In this document: positions 24,863 through 34,190 of the stretch, piece after piece
How the letters are laid out: each line of letters starts with the position of its first letter
How positions within the stretch are numbered: the first letter of the stretch is position 1
Made by a program: the position numbers and the translations under genes
Assembly (NCBI GenBank): GCA_965248395.1
Contig: OZ252103.1
Location: forward strand, 2,542,001-2,606,000
From: JAAXHH01 sp965248395
Lineage (GTDB): Bacteria; JAAXHH01
Length of the DNA stretch: 64,000 bases
Reading direction: 5' to 3'
Notes under the pieces: model-generated
Databases searched by the model: none
Told to the model about the DNA's origin: nothing
Seen by the model: the letters and a program-made list of their open reading frames with translations, nothing else

Positions 24863-27262
24863 CTAAGGCTCGTCGCAGAAAGGTAGGCCGAGTTGCGCCA
24901 AGTCGTTTCTCAATACACTCCGCAATCGAACCGGAATGCAACCGGTCAATTCGTTGCCACTGAGCCTGAGCCAAGTCAGGTTGTTCAGTCTACCCAACTC
25001 AGCGGGGATCGGACCGGTTAACGCGTTTTCCGCGAGTCCAAGGGCTTCGAGTAGGTTCAGCATGCCCAACTGAACGGGGATCGGGCCCGATAATGCGTTG
25101 GAATTAAGAATAAGCGTTTCCAGTTCACTGAGATTGCCCAGCCAAGTTGGAATTGGACCGGCTAGTGAGTTGGATCTGAGATCAATCACGGTCAGTTTAT
25201 TCAGATTGCCCAATTCAGCGGGGATAGGTCCGGTTAACGAATTGTTGAGTAAATAAAGGTATTTCAGGTTGCGCAAGTTGCCTAACTCAGCGGGAATCGG
25301 TCCCTTTAAATCATTTTGTCCGAGTGACAGATGTTCCAAGTCGCTCAAGTTGCCCAACTCAACGGGGATCGATCCCGTTAACGCGTTGGCAGCGAGTTCC
25401 AGTGTTCGAAGTCTGCCAAGCCTTCCCAGCTCAACAGGTATCCTTCCGGTTAACTCGTTGGCAGCGAAATCGAGTTTTGCCAGATTACTCAAATCTGCCA
25501 ACTCAGCAGGAATCAGGCCTGTTAATTCGTTGTTCGACAAGTTCAGCAAATACAGGTTGCCTGACCTGGTCAACTCAAAAGGAATCGTACCCGTTAGATT
25601 GTTGTTTGAAAGCTCCAGCCGTTCCAGGTTGCTCAGAGATCCCAACTCAGCGGGTATCGGTCCCGATAGCGAGTTACTTGAGAGTGCCAATGATTCCAGA
25701 CTAATCAAGTCACCTATTTCACCGGGAATCGGGCCTGTCAACGAGTTGCCGAGAAGATCCAGCGTACGCAGTTTTGTAAGTCGACCAAACTCAGCAGGAA
25801 CCGGGCCATTTAACGCGTTGGTTCTCAGAACCAACGAGAAGATCCTGCCCTCGTTATCGGTGCCAACCCCTTCCCACCGATGTAGCGGCTCATCACTCAG
25901 CCAATCTTGGTTTCTACTCCAGTTGGGGCCGTCGGTGGCGTTATACAGGGCTACCAGAGCTTCCCGATCCATGGCCACCGACCCACCGGAATCATTGCAA
26001 AAGGGCAGGCCGAGTTGTCTGAAATCGTTGTTATCTACATCCTCAAGTCCCTCCGGGATACATCCTGTCAACTGGTTGCCACTGAGTGCCAGCCATCTCA
26101 AGTTTTTCAGACTGGCCAACCATGCGGGAATCGAGCCCGTTAATGTGTTGTTTGCCAGATTCAGAATATACAGTTGACTCAGACCAGTCAACTCAACAGG
26201 AATCGTACCCGTTAATCTGTTTCCCGAGAGCTCCAGCCGTTCCAGGTTGCTTAGATTGCCCAGCTCAGCGGGGATCGAGCCCGATATCGCGTTAACAGCC
26301 AGGTGCAACTCCTGAAGTTTATGTAGGTTGCCCAACTCAACAGGGATTGGACCCGTTAGTCCATTCGATCCGAGATACAGCCTTTCCAGGTTTCTCAGAC
26401 CGTCTAACGCAGCCGGTATCGAACCGGACAACCCATAGTTTGGGAGACGCAACTCTACAACTCTGTCCATATTGTCGGCTTCAATTCCAAACCACGAGTT
26501 CAATGGCTCATCACTCTGCCAATTCGTGTCGTTAATCCAATTGTCTCCGTCCATGGCCTCGTACAACGATAGAATAACCGCCAAATCAGTAGTAGTGGGC
26601 ACAACGGTGACAATGACCGAACCCGATGCGTTGTTCGAGCGGGCCCTGATTTGCGCTGTCCCGTCACCCATGGCCGTGACCAGTCCCTGAGCGTTTACTG
26701 TAGCCACAACCTCGTCGCTACTCGACCATGAGATGGATGCGCCTGACAACGGATGGCCGTTTCCATCTTGCACCGTTGCACTCAATTGGATCATCTCCCC
26801 GATAGAGATTGGTGCTATCGTATCAGGCTCGATCACGATTCTGACAGCCGACTGGGAAACCGCTATCCCTATTCCAGCCGATGCGTTCCCCGAACGAGCT
26901 GTTACCTGCACAATCCCGTTGCGCACGGCTGTCACCAGGCCTTGCTCGTTTACAGTGGCCACACTATCGTCGCTGCTTGACCACGAGATGGACGTACCTG
27001 GGAGCGGCTGTCCGTTCTGATCAAGGATGACCGCCGTTAACTGGAATATCTGACCGAGGGACGTCAAGGATGCTGAAGGAGGAGTAATCGTAATACTCGT
27101 CGGTACTTTTTGGACAGGTGGATCCGGTTGGACAGGCGGATCAGGCTTCGTCGGACTATCACTACCACATACGACAAGCAAGAACCCAGCCATGCATGTC
27201 ACAATGATCGTCGAGAGATTACAATCAATGGATTTACTCGATAGACGGCGCTTCGGCGTCAT
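24863..27262 (-). CDS. Lipoprotein-like surface protein with two Big_2-like domains and plant-type leucine-rich repeats
   Basis: 799 residues. A hydrophobic signal ends LLVVCGS, a near-lipobox lacking the usual small residue before Cys. A Pro-rich linker leads to two bacterial Ig-like (Big_2) domains, each ending in the pattern SWSSSD.VATVN..GLVTA. Then two LRR blocks follow, of about six and thirteen 24-residue repeats with the plant-type consensus LTGPIPAELGNLxxLxxLxLxxN. Each block starts with a cap (ALYNATDGPNWS / SLYEAMDGDNWI) and ends in C-I-P...QLGLPFC, so one arose from the other by duplication. It is probably displayed on the cell surface for adhesion or ligand binding. The frame is open to 27322, but ATG 27262 gives the signal peptide. 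Confidence 0.85.
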   Translation of the reverse strand: MTPKRRLSSKSIDCNLSTIIVTCMAGFLLVVCGSDSPTKPDPPVQPDPPVQKVPTSITITPPSASLTSLGQIFQLTAVILDQNGQPLPGTSISWSSSDDSVATVNEQGLVTAVRNGIVQVTARSGNASAGIGIAVSQSAVRIVIEPDTIAPISIGEMIQLSATVQDGNGHPLSGASISWSSSDEVVATVNAQGLVTAMGDGTAQIRARSNNASGSVIVTVVPTTTDLAVILSLYEAMDGDNWINDTNWQSDEPLNSWFGIEADNMDRVVELRLPNYGLSGSIPAALDGLRNLERLYLGSNGLTGPIPVELGNLHKLQELHLAVNAISGSIPAELGNLSNLERLELSGNRLTGTIPVELTGLSQLYILNLANNTLTGSIPAWLASLKNLRWLALSGNQLTGCIPEGLEDVDNNDFRQLGLPFCNDSGGSVAMDREALVALYNATDGPNWSRNQDWLSDEPLHRWEGVGTDNEGRIFSLVLRTNALNGPVPAEFGRLTKLRTLDLLGNSLTGPIPGEIGDLISLESLALSSNSLSGPIPAELGSLSNLERLELSNNNLTGTIPFELTRSGNLYLLNLSNNELTGLIPAELADLSNLAKLDFAANELTGRIPVELGRLGRLRTLELAANALTGSIPVELGNLSDLEHLSLGQNDLKGPIPAELGNLRNLKYLYLLNNSLTGPIPAELGNLNKLTVIDLRSNSLAGPIPTWLGNLSELETLILNSNALSGPIPVQLGMLNLLEALGLAENALTGPIPAELGRLNNLTWLRLSGNELTGCIPVRLRSVLRNDLAQLGLPFCDEP

Positions 27263-27672
27263 AGAGTTTACCGGTACTCCTCCATTGGGACAAATAACGA
27301 AGTCTGATCGCCGATGCCACACCTTGAGAACCGATGTTGACAGGTATTCCTCACAGAAAGACTCCCTCTAGATGATCTACCTGGATCCAAGGAGCTGGCG
27401 TACTATTTCGAAATGGACGCGCAAATGCGTCAAAACACCTTTGGGGAGGCCTTATACCAAGGCCGGCGATTCCAATATATGTTATTCCCAGGAGTTTCAC
27501 ACGATGAAACAACCAGCGCTTGACATGCCGCACCGCTATTCCTATTCTGTTTCCGATCCGGTAAGGGCTCGGAGGCGTATCTTTCAATCCGGGCGACATA
27601 CCCACCTTTAGAACCGAAATCCGTCCCTCCTGAAACGCTGAGAACTTGTAGGCGTGGATCCCTTTCAGTCCT
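27263..27672. other. Intergenic region of 410 bp without a recognisable gene
   Basis: It separates the LRR lipoprotein (minus) and the MFS gene (plus), so should hold two promoters. Short frames on both strands have no protein-like features. No clear promoter pair, repeat or hairpin was seen. Confidence 0.5.
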
Positions 27673-28863
27673 ATGCGCACTGGATCCCTGACAGATATCA
27701 GCATCTTACTGGCTCTCTGGCTCATGATGTTCGCCGCGGGCAGCCAGACGATGATCATGACGCCGTTATTGCCGATCGTCCAGGCGCAGTTCGAGGTCCC
27801 TTCTGTTTACCTGGGCACGCTGGTCTCCGCCTACTCGATCATGCTCGGCCTGTGCGCGCTGGTTACCGGTCCCCTGTCGGACGCCTCCGGCAGGAGACGG
27901 ATTCTCATGATCGGTACCGGCGCCATGTGCGTGACCCTGTTCCTCCACTATTTCGTTACGGACTACGTTTCGCTGTTGGTGATCCGGATATTGTCCGGTA
28001 TGGCCGCGGGCATCCTCAGCGGGGTGGCGCCGGCCTATATCGGCGATCACTTCCCACCGGAAAGGCGGGGTTGGGCCAACGGCGTGGTCATGACCGCCAT
28101 CGCCGTGGGACAGATCGTGGGTATTCCCGGTGGAACCCTACTCGCCGACCGATTTGATTTCGCCGCGCCCTTCGTTTTCTTCTCCATCCCCATGGTGCTT
28201 TCCTTCGTCCTGGTCTGCACGCTCGCCCAGCAGCCCGCTGTCGCGAGGACGCCGATTTCCTCTATCGGTTCGGTCATCCGGCGGTACGCGGACATGTTCA
28301 CGACACCGGCAACCGCGGCCGCCATTGGCGCCTACAGCATGATGTTCATGGGAATTGCCTTCTACGTCATCTACCTGGTCGTGTGGATCAAGGAGACCTT
28401 TGGGGTGACGGGCGGCGACATCGCGTCCCTGTTCGTGGTCTCCGGTATCGCCAGCGTCATCGTAGGCCCATGGGCGGGACGCCTCTCGGACCGGATCGGC
28501 CGCAAGGTCATGGTCGTGAGCGCATGCCTGGGACTCTTCGTACTGATGTCCCTGACGACGACTGTAATGACGGACTTCTGGGTCGCCTATCCGCTGTTTT
28601 TTGCCATCATGGTGCTCGTATCCGCCCGCATGGGACCTTTTCAGGCAATGCTTTCCGAGATCGTGCCGCCGGAACGGCGCGGGTCGCTGATGAGTCTGAG
28701 TATCGCGATCGGTCAACTGGCCATGGGAATCTGCAGCGCGGCCGCGGGCGTCGTCTATACCCAGATGGGATACGGCTTCAGTTCGATCATCGGAGGTGCG
28801 GGCATGCTCGCCATGGGATTCATCATATGGCGGTTTATACCCGAAACGCGGAGTAAAGTGTAA
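27673..28863 (+). CDS. Major facilitator superfamily transporter
   Basis: A 396-residue transporter with about 12 membrane segments. Motif A occurs twice, as GPLSDASGRRR after segment 2 and GRLSDRIGRK after segment 8, the standard MFS duplication. RILSGMAAGILSGVAPAYIGDHFPPERRG resembles drug and sugar efflux members. The start ATG follows a Gly/Leu-poor leader without a strong ribosome-binding site. Substrate unknown. It stands alone, converging with the hydrolase gene 27 bp away. Confidence 0.88.
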   Translation: MRTGSLTDISILLALWLMMFAAGSQTMIMTPLLPIVQAQFEVPSVYLGTLVSAYSIMLGLCALVTGPLSDASGRRRILMIGTGAMCVTLFLHYFVTDYVSLLVIRILSGMAAGILSGVAPAYIGDHFPPERRGWANGVVMTAIAVGQIVGIPGGTLLADRFDFAAPFVFFSIPMVLSFVLVCTLAQQPAVARTPISSIGSVIRRYADMFTTPATAAAIGAYSMMFMGIAFYVIYLVVWIKETFGVTGGDIASLFVVSGIASVIVGPWAGRLSDRIGRKVMVVSACLGLFVLMSLTTTVMTDFWVAYPLFFAIMVLVSARMGPFQAMLSEIVPPERRGSLMSLSIAIGQLAMGICSAAAGVVYTQMGYGFSSIIGGAGMLAMGFIIWRFIPETRSKV

Positions 28864-28890
28864 GGATGACAGGCTGTCGTTGCGGGTTTA

Positions 28891-29700
28891 TCACCGTGCC
28901 GGTTCAGCTTGAGTCCGGTGCACGGCATCCACGAAATCGGTGACGACGGCGTTGAACCGGTCTGGTTCTTCGTAGAAAAGCACATGACCGCAGTGCTCAA
29001 AAACTTCCATCCGTGCGCCAGGAATATGTTCAAACATGTGCCTGCAACCCGGAAATGCGCCGCTTTTTCCGCCTGTCGTGATCAAGACCGGAAGGTGGAT
29101 GGACGGCAGTATCGGACGCCAGTCCTGCGCGCGGTAATCGGGTCCGAGCGTGACACCCTGGGCGGGTATGTTCCCCCTGCTTTCCGCCAGAAGCCTGTCC
29201 AGTTCCCCGTCTGAGACATCGCGGGAGACGAACATCTTCCTGAGTTCCCAGCGCCCGCGTTCCACCTCATCCTCGGGCGGCGGTTCGGTTTCTGGCTCCG
29301 GCGGGTCATGGACTTCGATACTGGGCACTTCGTCGACCAGCACGACGCCCTTCAACCGGTAGCCGCGAAACAGTTCGATATACGAAAGGACGGTCCGGGC
29401 GCCTATGGACCACCCGACGAGGGTGACGTCATCCAGATCGAGCGACTCGATGATCTGCCGAACGTCCATGGCGTACCGGGCGGTGCGGTGGCCCCACGGC
29501 GTCTTGTCCGACCGGCCGTTGCCGCGCGTATCCGCGGCGATGACACGGAACCTGCGGCTCAGGACCGGGATCTGCTTGCTCCACCAGCCCATGCTCAATC
29601 CGCCGCCATGGATGAGAACGACCGGCTTTCCGCGACCCGTGTCCTCATAGTACAGTCGAACGCCGTCGTTGGCTTCGACAAACCTGGTGGTTTTCTCCAA
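28891..29700 (-). CDS. Alpha/beta-fold hydrolase
   Basis: A 269-residue hydrolase. VVLIHGGGLSMGWW forms the oxyanion hole, GWSIGA carries the nucleophilic Ser, LVDEV follows the next strand, and FEHCGHVLFYEEPDRF near the end supplies the catalytic His. DTRGNGRSDKT is the typical segment after strand 4. An acidic, Pro-rich lid insert (PPEPETEPPPEDE) stands at about 130. The class includes esterases, dehalogenases and peroxidases, and the substrate is not indicated. The gene lies 22 bp after the HlyD gene stop on the same strand and may be read through from it. Confidence 0.9.
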   Translation of the reverse strand: MEKTTRFVEANDGVRLYYEDTGRGKPVVLIHGGGLSMGWWSKQIPVLSRRFRVIAADTRGNGRSDKTPWGHRTARYAMDVRQIIESLDLDDVTLVGWSIGARTVLSYIELFRGYRLKGVVLVDEVPSIEVHDPPEPETEPPPEDEVERGRWELRKMFVSRDVSDGELDRLLAESRGNIPAQGVTLGPDYRAQDWRPILPSIHLPVLITTGGKSGAFPGCRHMFEHIPGARMEVFEHCGHVLFYEEPDRFNAVVTDFVDAVHRTQAEPAR

Positions 29701-29722
29701 TGCCTGGAATCCTTCCGTGCCC

Positions 29723-30904
29723 TCAGTTCACCCTGGATTCAACGCCGACTCCGTCCGTGATGCGTATATTGGGATGCAAAATGACCTGGTCGCCCTCGGA
29801 GATGCCTTCGTGTATCTCGGCTTCGATACCATTACTCTGGCCTACGGATACCTCGCGGCTCCTGGCTAAGCCGTCTTCAACGACGAATACGCCCCATGCT
29901 TCATCCAGTCTGAAGAGGGCGCTGGAGGGAACCTTGAGTGCCTCCTGATTCTCCCACACTACGATGCGGCCAGTCACCCTGTACCCATCTCCCAGCTCCG
30001 GTGGGGTGTAGTCCAGGTCCACGATCACGTTGACTCGTTGTTCGTCCACACCCAGCGCGGAAACCCTCGTGAATGCAGCCGGCTCTAAGCGGCGCACCCT
30101 TCCCTTCAAGGGTTCTGCGCTGCCCCACTCCTCGATCCACACCGTTTGGCCGCCTACGACCCTGACAGCATCGGTAGACAGCACGTCGATCGTCACTTCC
30201 ATGTCTCCGGGATCACCCACCTCCAGCAGAGGCGTACCCGCCGCGACCACTCGTTCGCTTTCTTCGAACAGGCGCAGCACCTGGCCTGCTACCGGGGATG
30301 TGACGGAAAGTATGGCTTTCGCGTCGTTGCGCTCCTCCCGGAGTGCCAGCAATGCCGCCTGGGAGACTTCCAGACCGGACACGGCCGCACGGTGGCGGAA
30401 CAAGGATGATTCCAGCGATCGCTCGCTCACCGCAGCCACGTGTACGGCGCGCTCCAGCCGCTCCCTCGAGATGCTGCCGCTCGCGGCGAGCTTCTCCGCC
30501 CGATCGCGGCCACGGGCAGTTTCTTCCTGTTCCACCCGAGCACGGGCTACATTCGCTTCTGCCTCACGGACAAGTGCTTCGGCCGTTTCTATCCGGGCCC
30601 GGGCCTCCGCCGACTCGCGTGACCCCAAAGGCATGGGGGATATTCGCGCCAGCACATCACCCTTGCGCACCAGGTCTCCTTCCTCCCATTCCAGTCTCGT
30701 GAGCCTGCCGGACGTCGGCGCCGTGATCAGATAGCGCTGCTTCACCCGGGTCCGGCCTTCCTCGCTGATCGTCACGCTCATGGGCCCTAAAACTGCCGTT
30801 CCCGTGTCAACCAGGACTGGCGCCGGCATAAACGCAAGGACGATGAGTACCATAACGCCGGCGGCGATCACGATGGAAACGAAGTGTTTGCGGCGGAATT
30901 TCAT
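29723..30904 (-). CDS. HlyD/MacA-type periplasmic adaptor
   Basis: A 393-residue membrane-fusion protein. One N-terminal membrane anchor (FVSIVIAAGVMVLIVLAFM) precedes a lipoyl half (ITAPTSGRLTRLEWEEGDLVRKGDVLARI), a long coiled-coil hairpin rich in Ala/Glu/Arg (ETAEALVREAEANVARARVEQEE), the second lipoyl half (VTSPVAGQVLRLFEESERVVAAGTPLLEV), and beta-barrel domains. It should link the ABC permease encoded just upstream to an outer-membrane channel, which is not in the window. The three genes form one operon, with 12 bp between this gene and the permease. Confidence 0.9.
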   Translation of the reverse strand: MKFRRKHFVSIVIAAGVMVLIVLAFMPAPVLVDTGTAVLGPMSVTISEEGRTRVKQRYLITAPTSGRLTRLEWEEGDLVRKGDVLARISPMPLGSRESAEARARIETAEALVREAEANVARARVEQEETARGRDRAEKLAASGSISRERLERAVHVAAVSERSLESSLFRHRAAVSGLEVSQAALLALREERNDAKAILSVTSPVAGQVLRLFEESERVVAAGTPLLEVGDPGDMEVTIDVLSTDAVRVVGGQTVWIEEWGSAEPLKGRVRRLEPAAFTRVSALGVDEQRVNVIVDLDYTPPELGDGYRVTGRIVVWENQEALKVPSSALFRLDEAWGVFVVEDGLARSREVSVGQSNGIEAEIHEGISEGDQVILHPNIRITDGVGVESRVN

Positions 30905-30916
30905 AACTGTCTCAGG

Positions 30917-33283
30917 TTATTCAATGGTTTTCAACACGCCGATCAGATCCAGGTGACGCAACCTCCTGTGGACCGCGTAGGAGGACAGTGCGGCTGCAGC
31001 AGATACGATCAGAAAAGAAAAGGCATAGGTCTTTCCGGTGATGACCATGGGCATTCTATACAGTTCCTGGGCGAAGGCATCCACGATAAGATAACATAAA
31101 ACCCATCCGATCAGAAACCCAATCGGTATTGCCAGGAGGGTGATAATGGCTTGCTCGCCCAGGAGTACCACCGATATCTCCCGCTCGGTAAATCCGATTA
31201 CGCGCAGGCTCGCCATCTCGCGGTTACGTTCCGACAGGGCAATGCGGGCGCCGTTGTAGACCATGCCGCAGGCGATTATGCACGAGAATACGATCAACGT
31301 GACCGTGGATGCATTGGTGCTTTCCGCGATCGTATCTTCGAAGCCCTTGATCACGGCTTCGCGGACGGCAACGCCCGCCACGGCTGGCGTCTGCTTCAAC
31401 GTACTGTACAACTCGTCCGATCGAAGCGGATCTACGGAGAGGAACGCGCCGGAGATCGTGGGTCCTTCCCCCAGGAACCGGTTCAGTGCGCGGATATCCA
31501 TGTAGGCGGATACACCGATCAGTTCATCGACGAGCCGGGTTACCGGTACCTGGCCTGTATGGCGCGATCCTTCCAGTACTTCGACGGAAAGCATGTCGCC
31601 CTCCCGTACATCCAACAGGTCGGCCAGCGTCTTCGTCAGGACGACGCCGTCAGGAGGCAGAGACAGGATACGTCCGCTTTGATCGACCAGTTGCCTCAGT
31701 TCTCCAGCGGGATCCAGCCCGGTGATGGCGGTCTGTTTCATGCGATGCTCCGATCGAAGCCTCACGGGTACGACGCGGTACGGCTCGGAACGGATCACCC
31801 CGGGGAGATGGGCCAGGTCGAAACGGGCCCTCGGCGGAAGGGGACCCGCGAAAACAACCGAGGCATCCTCGCGCTGGACAGTTCGAAACTGGAAATCGAT
31901 CATGTAGTCGATCGAGTCAAAGCCAAACCGGCCCATCACAAGAATCGCCACCGCCATGGCTATGCCGGCGGCGGAGAGCAGCGTCTTGACCGGCCTTCTT
32001 TCCATATTGCGGAAAATCATCCGCCATACCGGGGGAACCATCCGGTGTACACCCATCCGTTCCAACGCGTGCGGTCTGAAATGGGCGGGGGAATCGGGCC
32101 GCATGGCTTCCGCGGGTGGCATGGACATGGCCGACTGCAATGCGTGAAGGGTGCCCAGTAACGCGGCAGAAACGCTGATTATCGAGGCGAAGGCGATGGT
32201 TTCGATGTTCAGGACATAGGTCAGTTCGGGAAAACGGTAGTATTCCTGGTACAGTCCGGTGAGCGGCCTGCCAAGCCAGATGCCGCCCGCAATGCCAAGT
32301 AAGGTGCCGCCAGATACTGCCAGGAAGGCGAATTTGAGATAGTGCCACCCAATGACCGCGTTGGCGTAACCGTAGGCCTTGAAAATGGCGATCTGTTCCC
32401 TTTGCGCGCGCACCATGCGGGAAAACACGATGTGGAGCAGGAGTGCGGCGACCCCGAGGAAAATAGCCGGCATGATGGTGCTCGATACGCTCAAACCCGC
32501 GATTTCATCCGAAAGGAAACGGTGGGAGATCTGGCTGTCCCTGCCATAGGCGCCCGCACTCCCATAGGGCTCGAGAACATGATCCATCCGATCGATCACG
32601 TCCCGCTCGCGCGCGTTCGGAGACAGGGCAATAGACAGGTCGTTGAACCCGCCCTCCATGTCGAACGCCCCGGCGAGGGCTTCCCTGCCCATCCAGATTA
32701 TGCCGAAGCGGCGGTTGTCCGGAAAGATGGATCCGGTTCCCTGCACCTCGTACACGTATTCGGGCGACAGGCCGATTCCGATGACGCGCAGTTCTTTCCT
32801 GCGGCCATTGATGACGGCGCCTATCAAATCGCCGAGCACCAGGTCATTGGCCTTCGCGAAAGCTTCGCTGATGATGACCTCTTCCAGCTTGCCAATCCTC
32901 GGGTAACGCCCCTCCTGGAGGGAAAGGTCATTCAGTACCGCCCTCCGTTGCTCCGGGATGGATACCAGGCGGCCTGTCGCGGGTTCATTCAGACCGGGAA
33001 CGTCCAGGTTTACGTTCATCACGATCCGGGTGCGGACCCTGGAAACACCCGGGATCTGTGCGATTCTGTCCGCGACCGACGCCGGCGCCCGCTTGAGGTT
33101 GGCAAACACATCGGCGAACCGGTACCGCGTGTAGTAGGTATCCTGCGACTGCACCAGGGAGAGGTAGGTGAGGCGCATGGAGACGAAGGCCATGATGCCG
33201 CAGGCCACCACCAGGGTGATGGCAATGACCTGCCCACGCATTTTGGCTAGTTCCCGAAACAATTTGCGGTTCAGTGTGGTCAT
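30917..33283 (-). CDS. ABC transporter permease with FtsX-type domains (DevC/MacB-like)
   Basis: About 788 residues starting at MTTLNRKLFRELAKMRGQ. The first membrane segment (IAITLVVACGIMAFVSMRL) is followed by a large periplasmic domain, then an FtsX unit (LGVAALLLHIVFSRMVRAQREQIAIFKAYGYA) with three segments, a second periplasmic domain, and a final FtsX unit (IVFSCIIACGMVYNGARIALSERNREMASLRVIGFTEREI). Duplicated FtsX units match exporters of lipids, lipoproteins or peptides. A GTG at 33310 would add nine residues. It is translated between the ATPase and the HlyD adaptor, which fits a tripartite export pump. Substrate unknown. Confidence 0.9.
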   Translation of the reverse strand: MTTLNRKLFRELAKMRGQVIAITLVVACGIMAFVSMRLTYLSLVQSQDTYYTRYRFADVFANLKRAPASVADRIAQIPGVSRVRTRIVMNVNLDVPGLNEPATGRLVSIPEQRRAVLNDLSLQEGRYPRIGKLEEVIISEAFAKANDLVLGDLIGAVINGRRKELRVIGIGLSPEYVYEVQGTGSIFPDNRRFGIIWMGREALAGAFDMEGGFNDLSIALSPNARERDVIDRMDHVLEPYGSAGAYGRDSQISHRFLSDEIAGLSVSSTIMPAIFLGVAALLLHIVFSRMVRAQREQIAIFKAYGYANAVIGWHYLKFAFLAVSGGTLLGIAGGIWLGRPLTGLYQEYYRFPELTYVLNIETIAFASIISVSAALLGTLHALQSAMSMPPAEAMRPDSPAHFRPHALERMGVHRMVPPVWRMIFRNMERRPVKTLLSAAGIAMAVAILVMGRFGFDSIDYMIDFQFRTVQREDASVVFAGPLPPRARFDLAHLPGVIRSEPYRVVPVRLRSEHRMKQTAITGLDPAGELRQLVDQSGRILSLPPDGVVLTKTLADLLDVREGDMLSVEVLEGSRHTGQVPVTRLVDELIGVSAYMDIRALNRFLGEGPTISGAFLSVDPLRSDELYSTLKQTPAVAGVAVREAVIKGFEDTIAESTNASTVTLIVFSCIIACGMVYNGARIALSERNREMASLRVIGFTEREISVVLLGEQAIITLLAIPIGFLIGWVLCYLIVDAFAQELYRMPMVITGKTYAFSFLIVSAAAALSSYAVHRRLRHLDLIGVLKTIE

Positions 33284-33342
33284 GGTGGGAATCCCTGGCG
33301 GTAGTCGCACGGGTTTGTTCGATAGCGCCTGGCCAATACAGG

Positions 33343-34062
33343 CTACCAGCTCAATTCATCCGGCCGCTTCTTCGTCGGATTGGCGTAGACATCGAAGATC
33401 TCACCGCTGCGCAGGCGGATAACCCGGTCGGCCATGTCGGCGATCGCCGCGTTGTGGGTAATGACGGCCGTCGTAGTGCCCAGCGTGCGATTGACCTTTT
33501 CGATGACCTCCAGCACCCGCTTGCCCGTCGCATAGTCGAGCGCGCCCGTGGGCTCATCGCAGAGCAGTACTTCGGGACGCTTCGCGATCGCCCTGGCGAT
33601 GGCTACACGCTGCTGCTCTCCGCCGGACAACTGCGCGGGGAAGTGGTGCATCCGCGGCTCCAGGTCCACGAGACGCAGGGCGTCTTCCGCCGACATGGGG
33701 CGCTCGGCGATCTCGGTGACCAGCTCCACGTTCTCCAGCGCGGTGAGGCTCGGAATCAGGTTGTAGAACTGGAAGACGAAGCCGACGGATTTTCTGCGGA
33801 AACCGGTCCGTTCATCCTCGCCGGCCCCGGTCAGTTCCCGCTCATGATAGTACACCCGGCCGCCCGAGGGGACGTCAAGTCCACCGAGTATGTTCAGCAG
33901 GGTGGATTTTCCACTCCCGGAAGCACCCAGGAAGACGACCAGTTCACCGGCGTACAGGTCCAGGTCTACGCCCCGGAGGGCGGTAACGTCTACCTCCCCC
34001 ATGCGGTAGACCTTGGAAATGTTCCTGACGCGGAACACCGGACTTGCCTGGTCTACGGTCAT
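33343..34062 (-). CDS. ABC transporter ATP-binding protein (LolD/MacB type)
   Basis: A 239-residue ATPase with Walker A GASGSGKST, Q-loop FQFYNLIPSLTALENV, signature LSGGEQQRVAIARAI, Walker B VLLCDEPTGALD and the switch His in VITHNAAIADMADR. The FQFYNL and PTGALD segments are those of the LolD/MacB/FtsE group that works with FtsX-type permeases. It is the first gene of the exporter operon, 59 bp upstream of the permease. Confidence 0.95.
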   Translation of the reverse strand: MTVDQASPVFRVRNISKVYRMGEVDVTALRGVDLDLYAGELVVFLGASGSGKSTLLNILGGLDVPSGGRVYYHERELTGAGEDERTGFRRKSVGFVFQFYNLIPSLTALENVELVTEIAERPMSAEDALRLVDLEPRMHHFPAQLSGGEQQRVAIARAIAKRPEVLLCDEPTGALDYATGKRVLEVIEKVNRTLGTTTAVITHNAAIADMADRVIRLRSGEIFDVYANPTKKRPDELSW

Positions 34063-34190
34063 CCTGGATCCTCCTGGCCATTTACCTGGATTTGGTGTCG
34101 ACGTGAACCGCTACCATTGCATTTTTGCCGGAACCAGCGGTTCGATGATTGCCCGGGCTGGACGCTCCACGGTTACGAGGGCTTCTCACG

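Noticed and set aside
27351..27758. Minus-strand frame of 135 codons
   Set aside because: It overlaps the start of the MFS gene and has no recognisable protein pattern.
31151..32161. Plus-strand frame of 336 codons
   Set aside because: Antisense to the FtsX-type permease, with no protein-like motif.
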